Source: Streptomyces sp. Je 1-79 (GTDB lineage: Bacteria > Actinomycetota > Actinomycetes > Streptomycetales > Streptomycetaceae). From it: a DNA stretch of 64,000 nucleotides. The notes under the pieces were generated by a model that saw only the letters and a list, made by a program, of their open reading frames with translations, searched no databases and was not told the origin of the DNA. Positions 1-7,936 of this stretch are shown piece after piece. How positions within the stretch are numbered: the first letter of the stretch is position 1; every line of letters begins with the position of its first letter. The stretch is taken from the NCBI RefSeq assembly GCF_025195125.1, contig NZ_JAMGSL010000011.1:62001-126000 (forward strand), in the 5' to 3' direction. The position numbers and the translations under genes were made by a program.

Positions 1-535
1 GCACCTGCTCGGTCGAGCCGACCGAGGGGTACGGGAGCCGGATCTTGGTGCCGCGCAGCCGCTGCGGGGCCTCCAGGTACTGGCCGTCCGCCCGCTTCTC
101 GATCGTCGCGCCGAACTGGCGCAGCACGTCGAAGTGGAAGTCGATCGGCCGGCCGCCGATGTCGCAGCCGCCCAGGCCCGGGATGAAGGCGTGGCCGAGG
201 CGGTGGAGCAGCGGGCCGCAGAAGAGGATCGGGATGCGCGACGAACCGGCGTGGGCATCGATGTCGGCCACGTTGGCGGACTCGACGTGCGTCGGGTCGA
301 GGACCAGCTCGCCCGGCTCCTCGCCGGGGCGGACCGTCACCCCGTGCAGCTGGAGGAGTCCGCGGACCACGCGGACGTCACGGATGTCGGGCACATTGCG
401 CAGCCTGCTCGGCCCGCTGCCGAGCAGGGCGGCGACCATCGCCTTGGGCACGAGGTTCTTCGCGCCGCGAACGCGGATCTCGCCCTCCAGCGGGGTGCCG
501 CCGTGGACAAGCAGTACATCGTCTGTGCCGGTCAT
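1..535 (-). CDS. murA: UDP-N-acetylglucosamine 1-carboxyvinyltransferase, 3'-truncated by window edge
   Basis: MurA transfers enolpyruvate from PEP to UDP-GlcNAc, the first committed step of peptidoglycan synthesis in the cytoplasm. Only the first 178 residues lie in the window. Visible: the N-terminal KN pair (Lys26-Asn27), the VPDIRDV segment, and the catalytic loop GGCDIGGRP with Cys124, followed by IDFH. The start is the ATG at 535-533. Actinobacteria often carry Asp at this Cys position, which gives fosfomycin insensitivity. Here the Cys is retained, so the enzyme is predicted to be fosfomycin-sensitive (inference). It is divergent from yqgE across 265 bp. Confidence 0.93.
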   Translation of the reverse strand, partial: MTGTDDVLLVHGGTPLEGEIRVRGAKNLVPKAMVAALLGSGPSRLRNVPDIRDVRVVRGLLQLHGVTVRPGEEPGELVLDPTHVESANVADIDAHAGSSRIPILFCGPLLHRLGHAFIPGLGGCDIGGRPIDFHFDVLRQFGATIEKRADGQYLEAPQRLRGTKIRLPYPSVGSTEQV

Positions 536-800
536 GAATCTCGCGTTCCGGTCGGGTCGGGCAGGGGGCCAGGGAAAAGGGTAAGGGGCGTAGGCCCCCC
601 GCTAGGAAGCCTCAGGGCACCACACAGATGTAATGAATTCGGCACAACACCCTCCGTTCACGTGATCTTGCGGAGTGTCACCGTCCGTTTCCGGCCCCCG
701 GAGGCGGGTCGCGACCCCTCTGAACTGCGCGGGCCGCCGGTCCGTCCTCACTCTGCCGGTCGGGCCCCGCGGAGGGCGAAGATGCGGGATCATGTGTCGC

Positions 801-1361
801 ATGACCGAGGTGTCCTCGCTCACAGGACGGCTGCTCGTCGCCACCCCCGCCCTCGCCGACCCCAATTTCGACCGGGCGGTGGTGCTCCTGCTGGACCACG
901 ACGACGAGGGCTCCCTCGGCGTTGTCCTGAACCGGCCGACCCCGGTCACGGTCGGTGACATCCTCGCTCCCTGGGCCGATCTCGCCGGCGAGCCGGGCGT
1001 GGTCTTCCAGGGCGGTCCGGTCTCCCTGGACGCGGCCCTCGGCCTCGCGGTGATCCCCGGCGACGAGGGCCCGCTGGGCTGGCGCCGGGTCTTCGGCGCG
1101 ATCGGCCTCGTCGACCTGGAGACCCCGCCCGAACTGCTCGGTCCCGCACTGGGCTCCCTCCGGATCTTCGCCGGCTACGCGGGCTGGGGCCCGGGTCAGC
1201 TGGAGACCGAGCTCGGCGACGGCGCCTGGTACGTCGTCGAGTCCGAACCGGGCGACGTCTCCTCGCCGCGCCCGGAGACACTGTGGCGCGAGGTGCTGCG
1301 CCGCCAGCGGAGCGACCTCGCGATGGTGGCGACGTACCCGGACGACCCTTCGCTCAACTGA
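801..1361 (+). CDS. YqgE/AlgH family protein (UPF0301)
   Basis: A 186-residue member of the YqgE/AlgH family, whose molecular role is not settled. It starts with the family signature LTGRLLVATPALADPNF, then VVLLLDHDDEGSLGVVLNRP, VFQGGPV and FAGYAGWGPGQLE, all in the usual order over full family length. I chose the ATG at 801 because the conserved block begins six residues later. An in-frame ATG at 792 is also possible, and a GGAGGG lies at 771-776. The family assignment is sure and the function is unknown. It is followed by the DUF3039 gene on the same strand, as in other Streptomyces. Confidence 0.9.
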   Translation: MTEVSSLTGRLLVATPALADPNFDRAVVLLLDHDDEGSLGVVLNRPTPVTVGDILAPWADLAGEPGVVFQGGPVSLDAALGLAVIPGDEGPLGWRRVFGAIGLVDLETPPELLGPALGSLRIFAGYAGWGPGQLETELGDGAWYVVESEPGDVSSPRPETLWREVLRRQRSDLAMVATYPDDPSLN

Positions 1362-1391
1362 CACGTCCGGACCCCAGTACCCTTGGTTTCC

Positions 1392-1682
1392 ATGAGCACT
1401 CTCGAGCCCGAGCGCGGGGCAGGTACGGGAACACTCGTCGAGCCGACGCCGCAGGTTTCCCACGGCGACGGTGACCACGAGCGCTACGCCCATTACGTCC
1501 AGAAGGACAAGATCATGGCGAGCGCCCTCGACGGCACTCCCGTGGTCGCACTGTGCGGAAAGGTCTGGGTGCCGGGGCGTGATCCCAAGAAGTACCCGGT
1601 CTGCCCGATGTGCAAGGAGATCTACGAGTCCATGGGCTCCGGCGGCGGAGACAAGGACAAGGGCGGCAAGGACAAGAAGTAG
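1392..1682 (+). CDS. DUF3039 small zinc-ribbon-like protein
   Basis: A 96-residue protein. The core GTPVVALCGKVWVPGRDP with YPVCPMCKEIY supplies three cysteines (C, then CxxC) in a layout like a small metal-binding ribbon. The C-terminus is a Gly/Asp/Lys tail (GGGDKDKGGKDKK). This matches the DUF3039 family of actinobacteria, which has no assigned function; zinc binding is inference. Start is the ATG at 1392. An in-frame ATG at 1383 would add only three residues. It lies 30 bp after yqgE and is probably co-transcribed, with a hairpin terminator starting at its stop codon. Confidence 0.85.
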   Translation: MSTLEPERGAGTGTLVEPTPQVSHGDGDHERYAHYVQKDKIMASALDGTPVVALCGKVWVPGRDPKKYPVCPMCKEIYESMGSGGGDKDKGGKDKK

Positions 1683-1715
1683 GACCGTGCCCCGGGGTGG
1701 CCCCCGGGACGGTCC
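1682..1715 (+). terminator. Hairpin terminator after DUF3039 gene
   Basis: Inverted repeat GGACCGT (1682-1688) with ACGGTCC (1709-1715), extended by an inner CCCGGGG/CCCCGGG pairing. It starts at the last base of the stop codon. There is no strong U-tract, which is common for Streptomyces terminators. Confidence 0.6.
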
Positions 1716-1848
1716 TTGCGGTCGGGACGGCCCCCGGCGCGCGCACCTCGGTGCGTGTGCCGGGGGCCGTTCGCGTGTGCGAGTGCGGGGCCGTTCGCGT
1801 CGAGGCCCTTCGGTGGCGCGTTGCACGGGCTGCTTCCGCCGGTCACAG

Positions 1849-1864
1849 AGTGGTTGAGACCACT
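1849..1864. promoter_or_regulatory. Predicted DasR operator (dre site)
   Basis: AGTGGTTGAGACCACT has perfect AGTGGT/ACCACT arms around a 4-bp centre and matches 14 of 16 positions of the palindrome AGTGGTCTAGACCACT recognised by the GlcNAc-responsive GntR regulator DasR. It lies 93 bp upstream of the start of the sugar-binding lipoprotein. The arms also match the sites near nagE2 and nagE1/nagF in this window. This suggests amino-sugar control of the importer and hexosaminidase (inference). Confidence 0.7.
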
Positions 1865-1957
1865 TGTCCGGGAGTTGGTCCACCCCTAACCTCTCGCGTG
1901 TTGTGCAGCACGAAACGCCTGTTGCGTATGTTGCAACACCACCGGAGGGGACCCGTC

Positions 1958-3301
1958 TTGAAGCTTCCTGCCCTCCCCCAAGCTCTCGGCTTCGCTCGAG
2001 CAGGGGGGACCCCCATCGCCGCCACCGTCACCGCACTTGTGCTCGCCGGTCTGACCGCCACCGCCTGCGCCCCGCAGACCTCCGACGGCAAGGCCTCGGC
2101 CGACGAGAAGAGCGGCACCCTGCGCGTCTGGCTCTTCCAGGAGGTCGACAACGCGCCGAAGAAGCAGGTCGTCGACGCCGCCGTCGCCGCCTTCGAGCAG
2201 CGCCACGAGGGGGCGGAGGTCGAGGTCGAGTACATCCCCGTCGAGACCCGCGCCCAGCGCGTCAAGGCCGCCTTCAACGACCCGAACTCCGCGCCCGACG
2301 TCATCGAGTACGGCAACACCGACACCGCCGGCTACGTGAAGGACGGCGGACTCGCCGACGTCAGCGCCGAGTTCGGCGCCTGGGCCGAGGCCAAGGACAC
2401 CGACCCCACCGCCAAGTCCTCGGTCACCGTGGACGGCAAGGTCTACGGCGCGCCCCTCTTCGTCGGCGTACGCGCGCTGTACTACCGCACCGACGTCTTC
2501 AAGGAGCTCGGCCTCGCCGCCCCCAAGACGCAGGACGAGCTCATCTCCACCGCGAAGAAGATCCACAAGGCGAAGCCGGAGATGTACGGCATGGCCGTCG
2601 GCGGCGCCAACACCTACGGCGCGATGCCGTTCGTCTGGGCCAACGGCGGCGAACTGGCCACGGAGGAAGGCGGTTCGTACCGGGGCGCCGTCAACACCGA
2701 GGCCGCCCGCAAGGGCATCACCGCGTACACCTCGCTCTTCGGCGACGACAACTGTCCGGCCGCCAAGTGCGCCCAGATGGGCGGCAACGCGACCGTCACC
2801 GCCTTCGCCTCCGGCAAGGCCGCGATGGTGATCGGCGGCGACTTCGTCCGCGCGGCGGTCGACGCGGGCGAGGCGAAGGGCAGGTACGCCGTCGTGCCCC
2901 TGCCCGGCCTCACCCCCGGTTCGATCGCCCCGGCCTTCGCGGGCGGCAACAACATCGGCGTGATGAAGAGCAGTTCGCACCGCACCCTCGCCGTCGACCT
3001 GATGAAGTCGCTCGCCGGCAAGGAGACGCAGGGCAAGCTCTTCGACGCCATGGGCTTCCTGCCGACCTTCACCGACGTACGGGCGGCGACGGCCGAGAAG
3101 GAGCCCTTCGTGAAGCCCTTCATCGCCACGCTCGGCGCCGGCACCCGGTTCGTCCCCGCGTCCCCCGGCTGGGGCCAGATCGACGCCTCGCAGGTGCTGC
3201 CGACGATGTTCCAGGAGATCGTCAGCGGCCGTAAGGACGTGAGGACGGCCTCGGACGACGCGGCGAAGAAGATGGACGCGGCGTTCGCCGCCGCGGGCTG
3301 A
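1958..3301 (+). CDS. Sugar ABC transporter substrate-binding lipoprotein (family 1)
   Basis: Extracellular binding protein of a carbohydrate ABC importer, 447 residues. The TTG at 1958 is chosen because GGAGGGG lies 7 bp upstream and the signal peptide follows at once (hydrophobic IAATVTALVLAGLTATAC, predicted lipid-bearing Cys near residue 36). The mature part has the family-1 solute-binding layout (LRVWLFQEV, then DVIEYGNTDTAGYVKDGGLADV, and GDFVRAAVDAGEA). The neighbouring permeases and hexosaminidase, with the dre site, suggest chitobiose/GlcNAc-type oligosaccharides, but the ligand is not proven. No ATPase gene is present, so a shared MsiK-type ATPase is likely. Residues about 7-19 are encoded by a dispersed palindromic repeat, which is odd for a signal peptide. 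Confidence 0.9.
   Translation: MKLPALPQALGFARAGGTPIAATVTALVLAGLTATACAPQTSDGKASADEKSGTLRVWLFQEVDNAPKKQVVDAAVAAFEQRHEGAEVEVEYIPVETRAQRVKAAFNDPNSAPDVIEYGNTDTAGYVKDGGLADVSAEFGAWAEAKDTDPTAKSSVTVDGKVYGAPLFVGVRALYYRTDVFKELGLAAPKTQDELISTAKKIHKAKPEMYGMAVGGANTYGAMPFVWANGGELATEEGGSYRGAVNTEAARKGITAYTSLFGDDNCPAAKCAQMGGNATVTAFASGKAAMVIGGDFVRAAVDAGEAKGRYAVVPLPGLTPGSIAPAFAGGNNIGVMKSSSHRTLAVDLMKSLAGKETQGKLFDAMGFLPTFTDVRAATAEKEPFVKPFIATLGAGTRFVPASPGWGQIDASQVLPTMFQEIVSGRKDVRTASDDAAKKMDAAFAAAG
1975..2014. repeat. Streptomyces-type dispersed palindromic repeat inside signal-peptide coding region
   Basis: A 40-bp imperfect palindrome: a CCCCC-AAGCTC left arm, a TCGGCTTCGC loop region and a GAGCAGGGGG right arm followed by GACCCCC. 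I recognise this as a short element scattered through Streptomyces genomes, often within ORFs (giving strings such as ALGFARAGG in this frame). Here it sits in frame in the N-terminal region of the binding lipoprotein. Recognition is from memory; copy number needs a genome search. Confidence 0.65.
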
Positions 3302-3306
3302 CCGTC

Positions 3307-4278
3307 ATGACCCTGACCACCACGGACACCGCCAAGGGGCGCACGGCACCCGCCGCGCGCCCCGGCCGCCCGGGCCGGCCGCGCCGCCCGGGCGGCCCCC
3401 GGGGACGGTCCGGCCGGACACCCTGGCTCTACCTGCTCCCCGCGCTCGTCGTCCTCGGCGGGCTGCTCGTCTACCCCATCTACCAGCTCGGGCTCATCTC
3501 CTTCCTGGAGTACACCCAGGCCCAGGTCAGCGGCGGCGAACCCACCTCCTTCCAGGGCTTCGGCAACTACACCGCCCTCTTCTCCGACCCGCAGTTCTGG
3601 CAGGTCCTCCTCGCCACCGTCCTCTTCGCCGCCGCCTGCGTCGTCACCACCCTCGCGGTGGGCTGCGCCCTCGCGGTGCTCCTGACCCGCGTACGGGCCC
3701 TGCCCCGGCTCGCGCTGATGCTCGCCGCGCTCGGCGCCTGGGCCACCCCCGCGGTCACCGGCTCCACGGTCTGGGTCTTCCTCTTCGACCCCGACTTCGG
3801 CCCGGTCAACCGGCTGCTCGGACTCGGCGACTTCTCCTGGACGTACGGCCGGTACAGCGCCTTCGCCCTGGTCCTCTTCGAGGTCGTCTGGTGCTCGTTC
3901 CCGTTCGTGATGGTCACCGTCTACGCGGGCATCAAGGCCATCCCCTCCGAGGTCCTGGAGGCCGCGGCGCTCGACGGCGCCTCGCAGTGGCGGATCTGGC
4001 GCTCGGTCACCGCGCCGATGCTCCGGCCGATCCTCGTCGTCGTCACCATCCAGTCGATCATCTGGGACTTCAAGGTCTTCACCCAGATCTACGTGATGAC
4101 GGGCGGTGGCGGCATCGCCGGCCAGAACCTCGTCCTCAACGTGTACGCGTACCAGAAGGCTTTCGCCTCCTCCCAGTACAGCCTGGGTTCGGCGATCGGC
4201 GTCGTCATGCTGCTGATCCTGCTGGCCGTGACGCTGGTGTACCTCCGACTGCTGCGCCGCCAGGGAGAAGAACTGTGA
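3307..4278 (+). CDS. Sugar ABC transporter permease (MalF-like)
   Basis: Inner-membrane permease of 323 residues with six predicted helices (first LYLLPALVVLGGLLVYPIYQ). The cytoplasmic EAA loop reads EVLEAAALDGASQWRIWRSV, the site that docks the ATPase. The N-terminus is a basic Pro/Gly/Arg-rich stretch (residues about 10-37) of low complexity. The start ATG lies 5 bp after the binding-protein stop, and the end overlaps the next permease by 4 bp, so this is one operon. Specificity cannot be read from the sequence; context suggests amino-sugar oligosaccharides. Confidence 0.93.
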   Translation: MTLTTTDTAKGRTAPAARPGRPGRPRRPGGPRGRSGRTPWLYLLPALVVLGGLLVYPIYQLGLISFLEYTQAQVSGGEPTSFQGFGNYTALFSDPQFWQVLLATVLFAAACVVTTLAVGCALAVLLTRVRALPRLALMLAALGAWATPAVTGSTVWVFLFDPDFGPVNRLLGLGDFSWTYGRYSAFALVLFEVVWCSFPFVMVTVYAGIKAIPSEVLEAAALDGASQWRIWRSVTAPMLRPILVVVTIQSIIWDFKVFTQIYVMTGGGGIAGQNLVLNVYAYQKAFASSQYSLGSAIGVVMLLILLAVTLVYLRLLRRQGEEL

Positions 4279-5114
4279 GCGCGTTCCGCATCCGCCGCCC
4301 CGGGCGCCTCGCGGCGGAGGCCGCCGCCCTCCTCGTCGCGGCCGTGGTCGCCTTCCCGCTGTACTGGATGGTCCTCTCGGCCTTCAAACCGGCCGGCGAG
4401 ATCCAGTCGGCCCATCCGCGGCCGTGGACCCTGTCCCCGTCCCTCGACTCCTTCCGGCGCGTCTTCGAACAGCAGGACTTCGGGCGGTACTTCCTCAACT
4501 CCCTTGCCGTCGCCTGCACGGTCGTCCTCGCGTCCGCACTGATCGCCTTCCTCGCGGCGACGGCGGTGACCCGCTTCCGCTTCCGATTCCGGACCACGCT
4601 CCTCGTGATGTTCCTGGTCGCCCAGATGGTGCCGGTCGAGGCGCTGACGATCCCGCTCTTCTTCCTCATGCGGGACCTCGGCCAGCTCAACACCCTGGGC
4701 TCGCTGGTCCTGCCGCACCTCGCCTTCTCGCTCCCGTTCGCGATCTGGATGCTGCGCGGCTTCGTCAAGGCGGTCCCGGAGGCGCTGGAGGAACAGGCCC
4801 AGATCGACGGCGCGAGCCGTACGCGCTTCCTGTGGCAGATCCTCTTCCCGCTGGTCTTCCCGGGTCTCGTGGCGACGAGCGTCTTCTCGTTCATCTCGAC
4901 CTGGAACGACTTCCTGTTCGCGAAGTCGTTCCTCATCAGCGACACCTCGCAGTCGACCCTCCCGATGGCCCTGCTGGTCTTCTTCAAGCCGGACGAGAAC
5001 GACTGGGGAGGAATCATGGCGGGATCGACCGTCATGACGATTCCGGTGCTCGTCTTCTTCGTACTCGTACAGCGCCGTCTGGTCTCCGGACTGGGCGGGG
5101 CCGTGAAGGACTGA
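4275..5114 (+). CDS. Sugar ABC transporter permease (MalG-like)
   Basis: Second membrane subunit of the importer, 279 residues. The GTG at 4275 overlaps the previous stop (GTGA) and the protein starts MSAFRIRRPGRLAAE. Visible are the first helix (ALLVAAVVAFPLYWMVLSAFKP), the EAA motif EALEEQAQIDGASRTRFLW and the last helix before LVQRRLVSGLGGAVKD, the usual MalG-type ending. It pairs with the MalF-like subunit; ATP hydrolysis must come from an ATPase encoded elsewhere. Confidence 0.93.
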   Translation: MSAFRIRRPGRLAAEAAALLVAAVVAFPLYWMVLSAFKPAGEIQSAHPRPWTLSPSLDSFRRVFEQQDFGRYFLNSLAVACTVVLASALIAFLAATAVTRFRFRFRTTLLVMFLVAQMVPVEALTIPLFFLMRDLGQLNTLGSLVLPHLAFSLPFAIWMLRGFVKAVPEALEEQAQIDGASRTRFLWQILFPLVFPGLVATSVFSFISTWNDFLFAKSFLISDTSQSTLPMALLVFFKPDENDWGGIMAGSTVMTIPVLVFFVLVQRRLVSGLGGAVKD

Positions 5115-5179
5115 CGGGCCGCCGCCCGGCCCCCCCGCGCCCCCTCTCCCACGCCGTCCGCTCCCGAAAGGCCGATCCC

Positions 5180-6835
5180 ATGACCGACGACCTGCACGAG
5201 CCGCTGATCCCCGCGCCCCGCGCACTCGACGTCCGGGCGGCGAAGCCCGGCCGCGTCCCGCTTGACGAGGACACCACCCTCGACGCCGGGCCCGGCACCG
5301 AGGGCGTGGCGCGCTGGCTGCGGTCCTCGCTCGGCGCCGCCACCGGACTGCCGTTCGCGCCCGGCGCGGGCCCGCGCGCGATCCGGCTGCGCGTCGACCC
5401 CGAGGTCGAGGAGGCGTACGGCCCCGAGGGCTACCGCCTCTCCACGGCCGGCTCCGCCGACGACGTGGCGGTGCTCGTCGCCGGCGGGAGCGCGGCCGGG
5501 GTGTTCTGGGGCGTCCAGACGCTCCGTCAGCTGCTCGGGCCCGACGCGTGCCGCAGGGCGCCGGCCGGCCGGGCCGCGTGGGACCTTCCGGGACTGACGA
5601 TCGAGGACGGCCCCCGCTTCCCCTGGCGCGGGCTCATGCTCGACGTCGCCCGCCACTTCCTGCCCAAGGACGACATCCTGCGGCAGTTGGACCTGATGGC
5701 CGCCCACAAGCTCAACGTCCTCCACCTCCACCTCACCGACGACCAGGGCTGGCGGGTCGAGATCGAGCGCCACCCCCGGCTCACCGAGGTCGGCGCCTGG
5801 CGCGCCCGCACCAAGTGGGGGCACCGGGCCTCGCCGCTCTGGAACGAGACCCCGCACGGCGGGTACTACACCCACGCGGACATCCGCGAGATCGTCGCGT
5901 ACGCCGCCGAGCGGCACATCACCGTCGTCCCCGAGATCGACGTCCCGGGACACTCGCAGGCCGCGATCGCCGCCTACCCCGAACTGGGCAACACCGATGT
6001 CGTCGACACGGCCGCCCTCACCGTCTGGGACACCTGGGGCGTCAACCCGAACGTCCTCGCGCCCACCGAGGCCACCCTCCGCTTCTACGAGGGCGTCTTC
6101 GAGGAGGTCCTGGAGCTCTTCCCGTCCACCTTCGTCCACGTCGGCGGCGACGAGTGCCCCAAGGACCAGTGGAAGGAGTCACCGACGGCCCAGGCCCGCA
6201 TCAAGAAGCTCGGACTCGCCGACGAGAACGAGCTCCAGTCCTGGTTCATCCGCCACTTCGACCGCTGGCTCGCCGACCGGGGCCGCCGGCTGATCGGCTG
6301 GGACGAGATCCTGGAGGGCGGCCTGGCGCCGGGTGCGGCCGTGTCCTCCTGGCGGGGGTACGGGGGAGGGGTCACCGCCGCCGAGGCCGGACACGACGTC
6401 GTCATGTGCCCCGAGCAGCAGGTGTACCTGGACCACCGTCAGGCGCCGGGCGAGGACGAGCCGATGCCCATCGGGTACGTGCGGACCCTGGAAGACGTCT
6501 ACCGCTTCGAGCCCGTGCCGCCCGGCCTGAGCCCCGAGGCGGCCGCCCACGTCCTGGGCACCCAGGCCAACGTGTGGACCGAGGTCATGGAGAACCGCTC
6601 CCGCGTCGACTACCAGGTCTTCCCGCGCCTCGCCGCCTTCGCCGAGGTCGCCTGGTCCGCCCTCCCCGCGCCCGGGGAGCGGGACTTCGCCGGCTTCGAA
6701 CACCGGATGGACACCCACTACCGGCGCCTCGACGCCCTCGGCGTCGACTACCGGCCGCCCACCGGACCGCGGCCGTGGCAGCAGCGCCCCGGCGTCCTCG
6801 GCAGGCCCCTCGAAGGAGCGCCCCCGATCGTGTGA
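5180..6835 (+). CDS. Beta-N-acetylhexosaminidase, glycoside hydrolase family 20, cytoplasmic
   Basis: Releases terminal GlcNAc from imported chito-oligosaccharides (or other N-acetylhexosaminides) by substrate-assisted catalysis. It has 551 residues and no signal peptide. A GH20 N-terminal domain (about 1-120) is followed by the barrel: PRFPWRGLMLDVARHF, HLHLTDDQGWR, PEIDVPGHSQAA, and the catalytic HVGGDEC with Asp324-Glu325. The conserved WRG and NVWTE motifs are also present. The start ATG has AAAGG upstream and lies 65 bp after the permease, so it is probably co-transcribed. Together the four genes form an import-and-cleave unit feeding GlcNAc to the cell. Confidence 0.93.
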   Translation: MTDDLHEPLIPAPRALDVRAAKPGRVPLDEDTTLDAGPGTEGVARWLRSSLGAATGLPFAPGAGPRAIRLRVDPEVEEAYGPEGYRLSTAGSADDVAVLVAGGSAAGVFWGVQTLRQLLGPDACRRAPAGRAAWDLPGLTIEDGPRFPWRGLMLDVARHFLPKDDILRQLDLMAAHKLNVLHLHLTDDQGWRVEIERHPRLTEVGAWRARTKWGHRASPLWNETPHGGYYTHADIREIVAYAAERHITVVPEIDVPGHSQAAIAAYPELGNTDVVDTAALTVWDTWGVNPNVLAPTEATLRFYEGVFEEVLELFPSTFVHVGGDECPKDQWKESPTAQARIKKLGLADENELQSWFIRHFDRWLADRGRRLIGWDEILEGGLAPGAAVSSWRGYGGGVTAAEAGHDVVMCPEQQVYLDHRQAPGEDEPMPIGYVRTLEDVYRFEPVPPGLSPEAAAHVLGTQANVWTEVMENRSRVDYQVFPRLAAFAEVAWSALPAPGERDFAGFEHRMDTHYRRLDALGVDYRPPTGPRPWQQRPGVLGRPLEGAPPIV

Positions 6836-7060
6836 GGCACCTCGCGTCCCCACGTCACCCAAGAGCGGCAAAACGGAAGTTACCGTGCCTGGTGGGGCTT
6901 CCTGGACGGAACCGTCCTTCGCGGACCCTCGCGTCGGACGGCTCGGAAGATGTGCCAGAGTTGCCACGTCCGGGCTGTGAGCACGTACGGTACGCCCACA
7001 CAGGCGCGACAGCCGGGGACGAGTCGGGGACCGCCGGGGACACCGGGAAGGGGCAGCGGG

Positions 7061-7936
7061 TTGACCACGCACGCACCACAGACGGCGCAGTCCGTGACGC
7101 TGCCCGCCTCGCTCGACGAGGCCGTGGCGGCGCTGGCGGCCATGCCCGCCGCCGTACCGGTCGCGGGCGGCACGGACCTGATGGCGGCCGTCAACAAGGG
7201 GCAGCTCAGGCCCGCCGGCCTGGTCGGCCTCGGCCGGATCAACGAGATCCGCGGCTGGCAGTACCAGGACGGTCACGCCCTCCTCGGCGCCGGCCTCACC
7301 CACGCCCGGATGGGCCGCCCGGACTTCGCGGCCCTCATCCCCGCCCTCGCCGCCGCCGCGCGCGCCGCGGGGCCGCCCCAGATCCGCAACGCGGGCACCC
7401 TCGGCGGCAACGTCGTCACCGCGGCGCCCACGGGTGACTCACTGCCCGTCCTGGCCGCCCTGGAGGCGGACCTCGTCGTCATGGGTCCGCACGGCACGCG
7501 CGAGATCCCCGTCTCCCACCTGCTGGCCGGCCGTGACCTGCTCGCCCCCGGCGAGCTGGTCGCGTTCGTCCGCGTGCCCCTCCTGCACGCCCCGCAGGTC
7601 TTCCTCAAGGCGACCGGCCGCACCGGCCCGGCGCGCGCCACCGCCTCCGTCGCCGTCGTCCTCGACCCGGCCAGGCGCGGGGTGCGCTGCGCGGTCGGCG
7701 CGATCGCCCCGATGCCGCTGCGGCCCCTGGAGGCCGAGCACTGGATCGCCTCGCTGGTCGACTGGGACGGCGACCGGGGGCTCGCCCCCGAGGCGCTGAC
7801 GGCGTTCGGCGAGTACGTGGCGGCCGCCTGTATCCCGGACCCGCCGGGCGACGAGCAGCTGCCACCTGCCGTACTGCACCTGCGGCGCACGGTCGCCGCG
7901 CTGGCTCGACGGGCACTGGGGAGGGCGCTGTCGTGA
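7061..7936 (+). CDS. FAD-binding subunit of a molybdenum-hydroxylase-like complex (CoxM/XdhB-type)
   Basis: Medium subunit that would pass electrons between the iron-sulfur subunit and FAD; 291 residues. The FAD-binding motifs are PVAGGTDLMAAVNKG near the N-terminus and IRNAGTLGGNVVTAAPTGDSLP in the middle, with a C-terminal CO-dehydrogenase flavoprotein-like domain. I favour the TTG at 7061 (GGAAGGGG upstream, then TTHAPQTAQSVTLPASLDEAVAAL). An in-frame GTG at 6977 would add 28 residues. It overlaps the next gene by 4 bp. The 225 bp upstream hold the promoter, with no clear operator seen. Confidence 0.85.
   Translation: MTTHAPQTAQSVTLPASLDEAVAALAAMPAAVPVAGGTDLMAAVNKGQLRPAGLVGLGRINEIRGWQYQDGHALLGAGLTHARMGRPDFAALIPALAAAARAAGPPQIRNAGTLGGNVVTAAPTGDSLPVLAALEADLVVMGPHGTREIPVSHLLAGRDLLAPGELVAFVRVPLLHAPQVFLKATGRTGPARATASVAVVLDPARRGVRCAVGAIAPMPLRPLEAEHWIASLVDWDGDRGLAPEALTAFGEYVAAACIPDPPGDEQLPPAVLHLRRTVAALARRALGRALS

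Noticed and set aside
4205..6139. A 644-codon minus-strand frame
   Set aside because: Opposite strand of the second permease and hexosaminidase; no family features.
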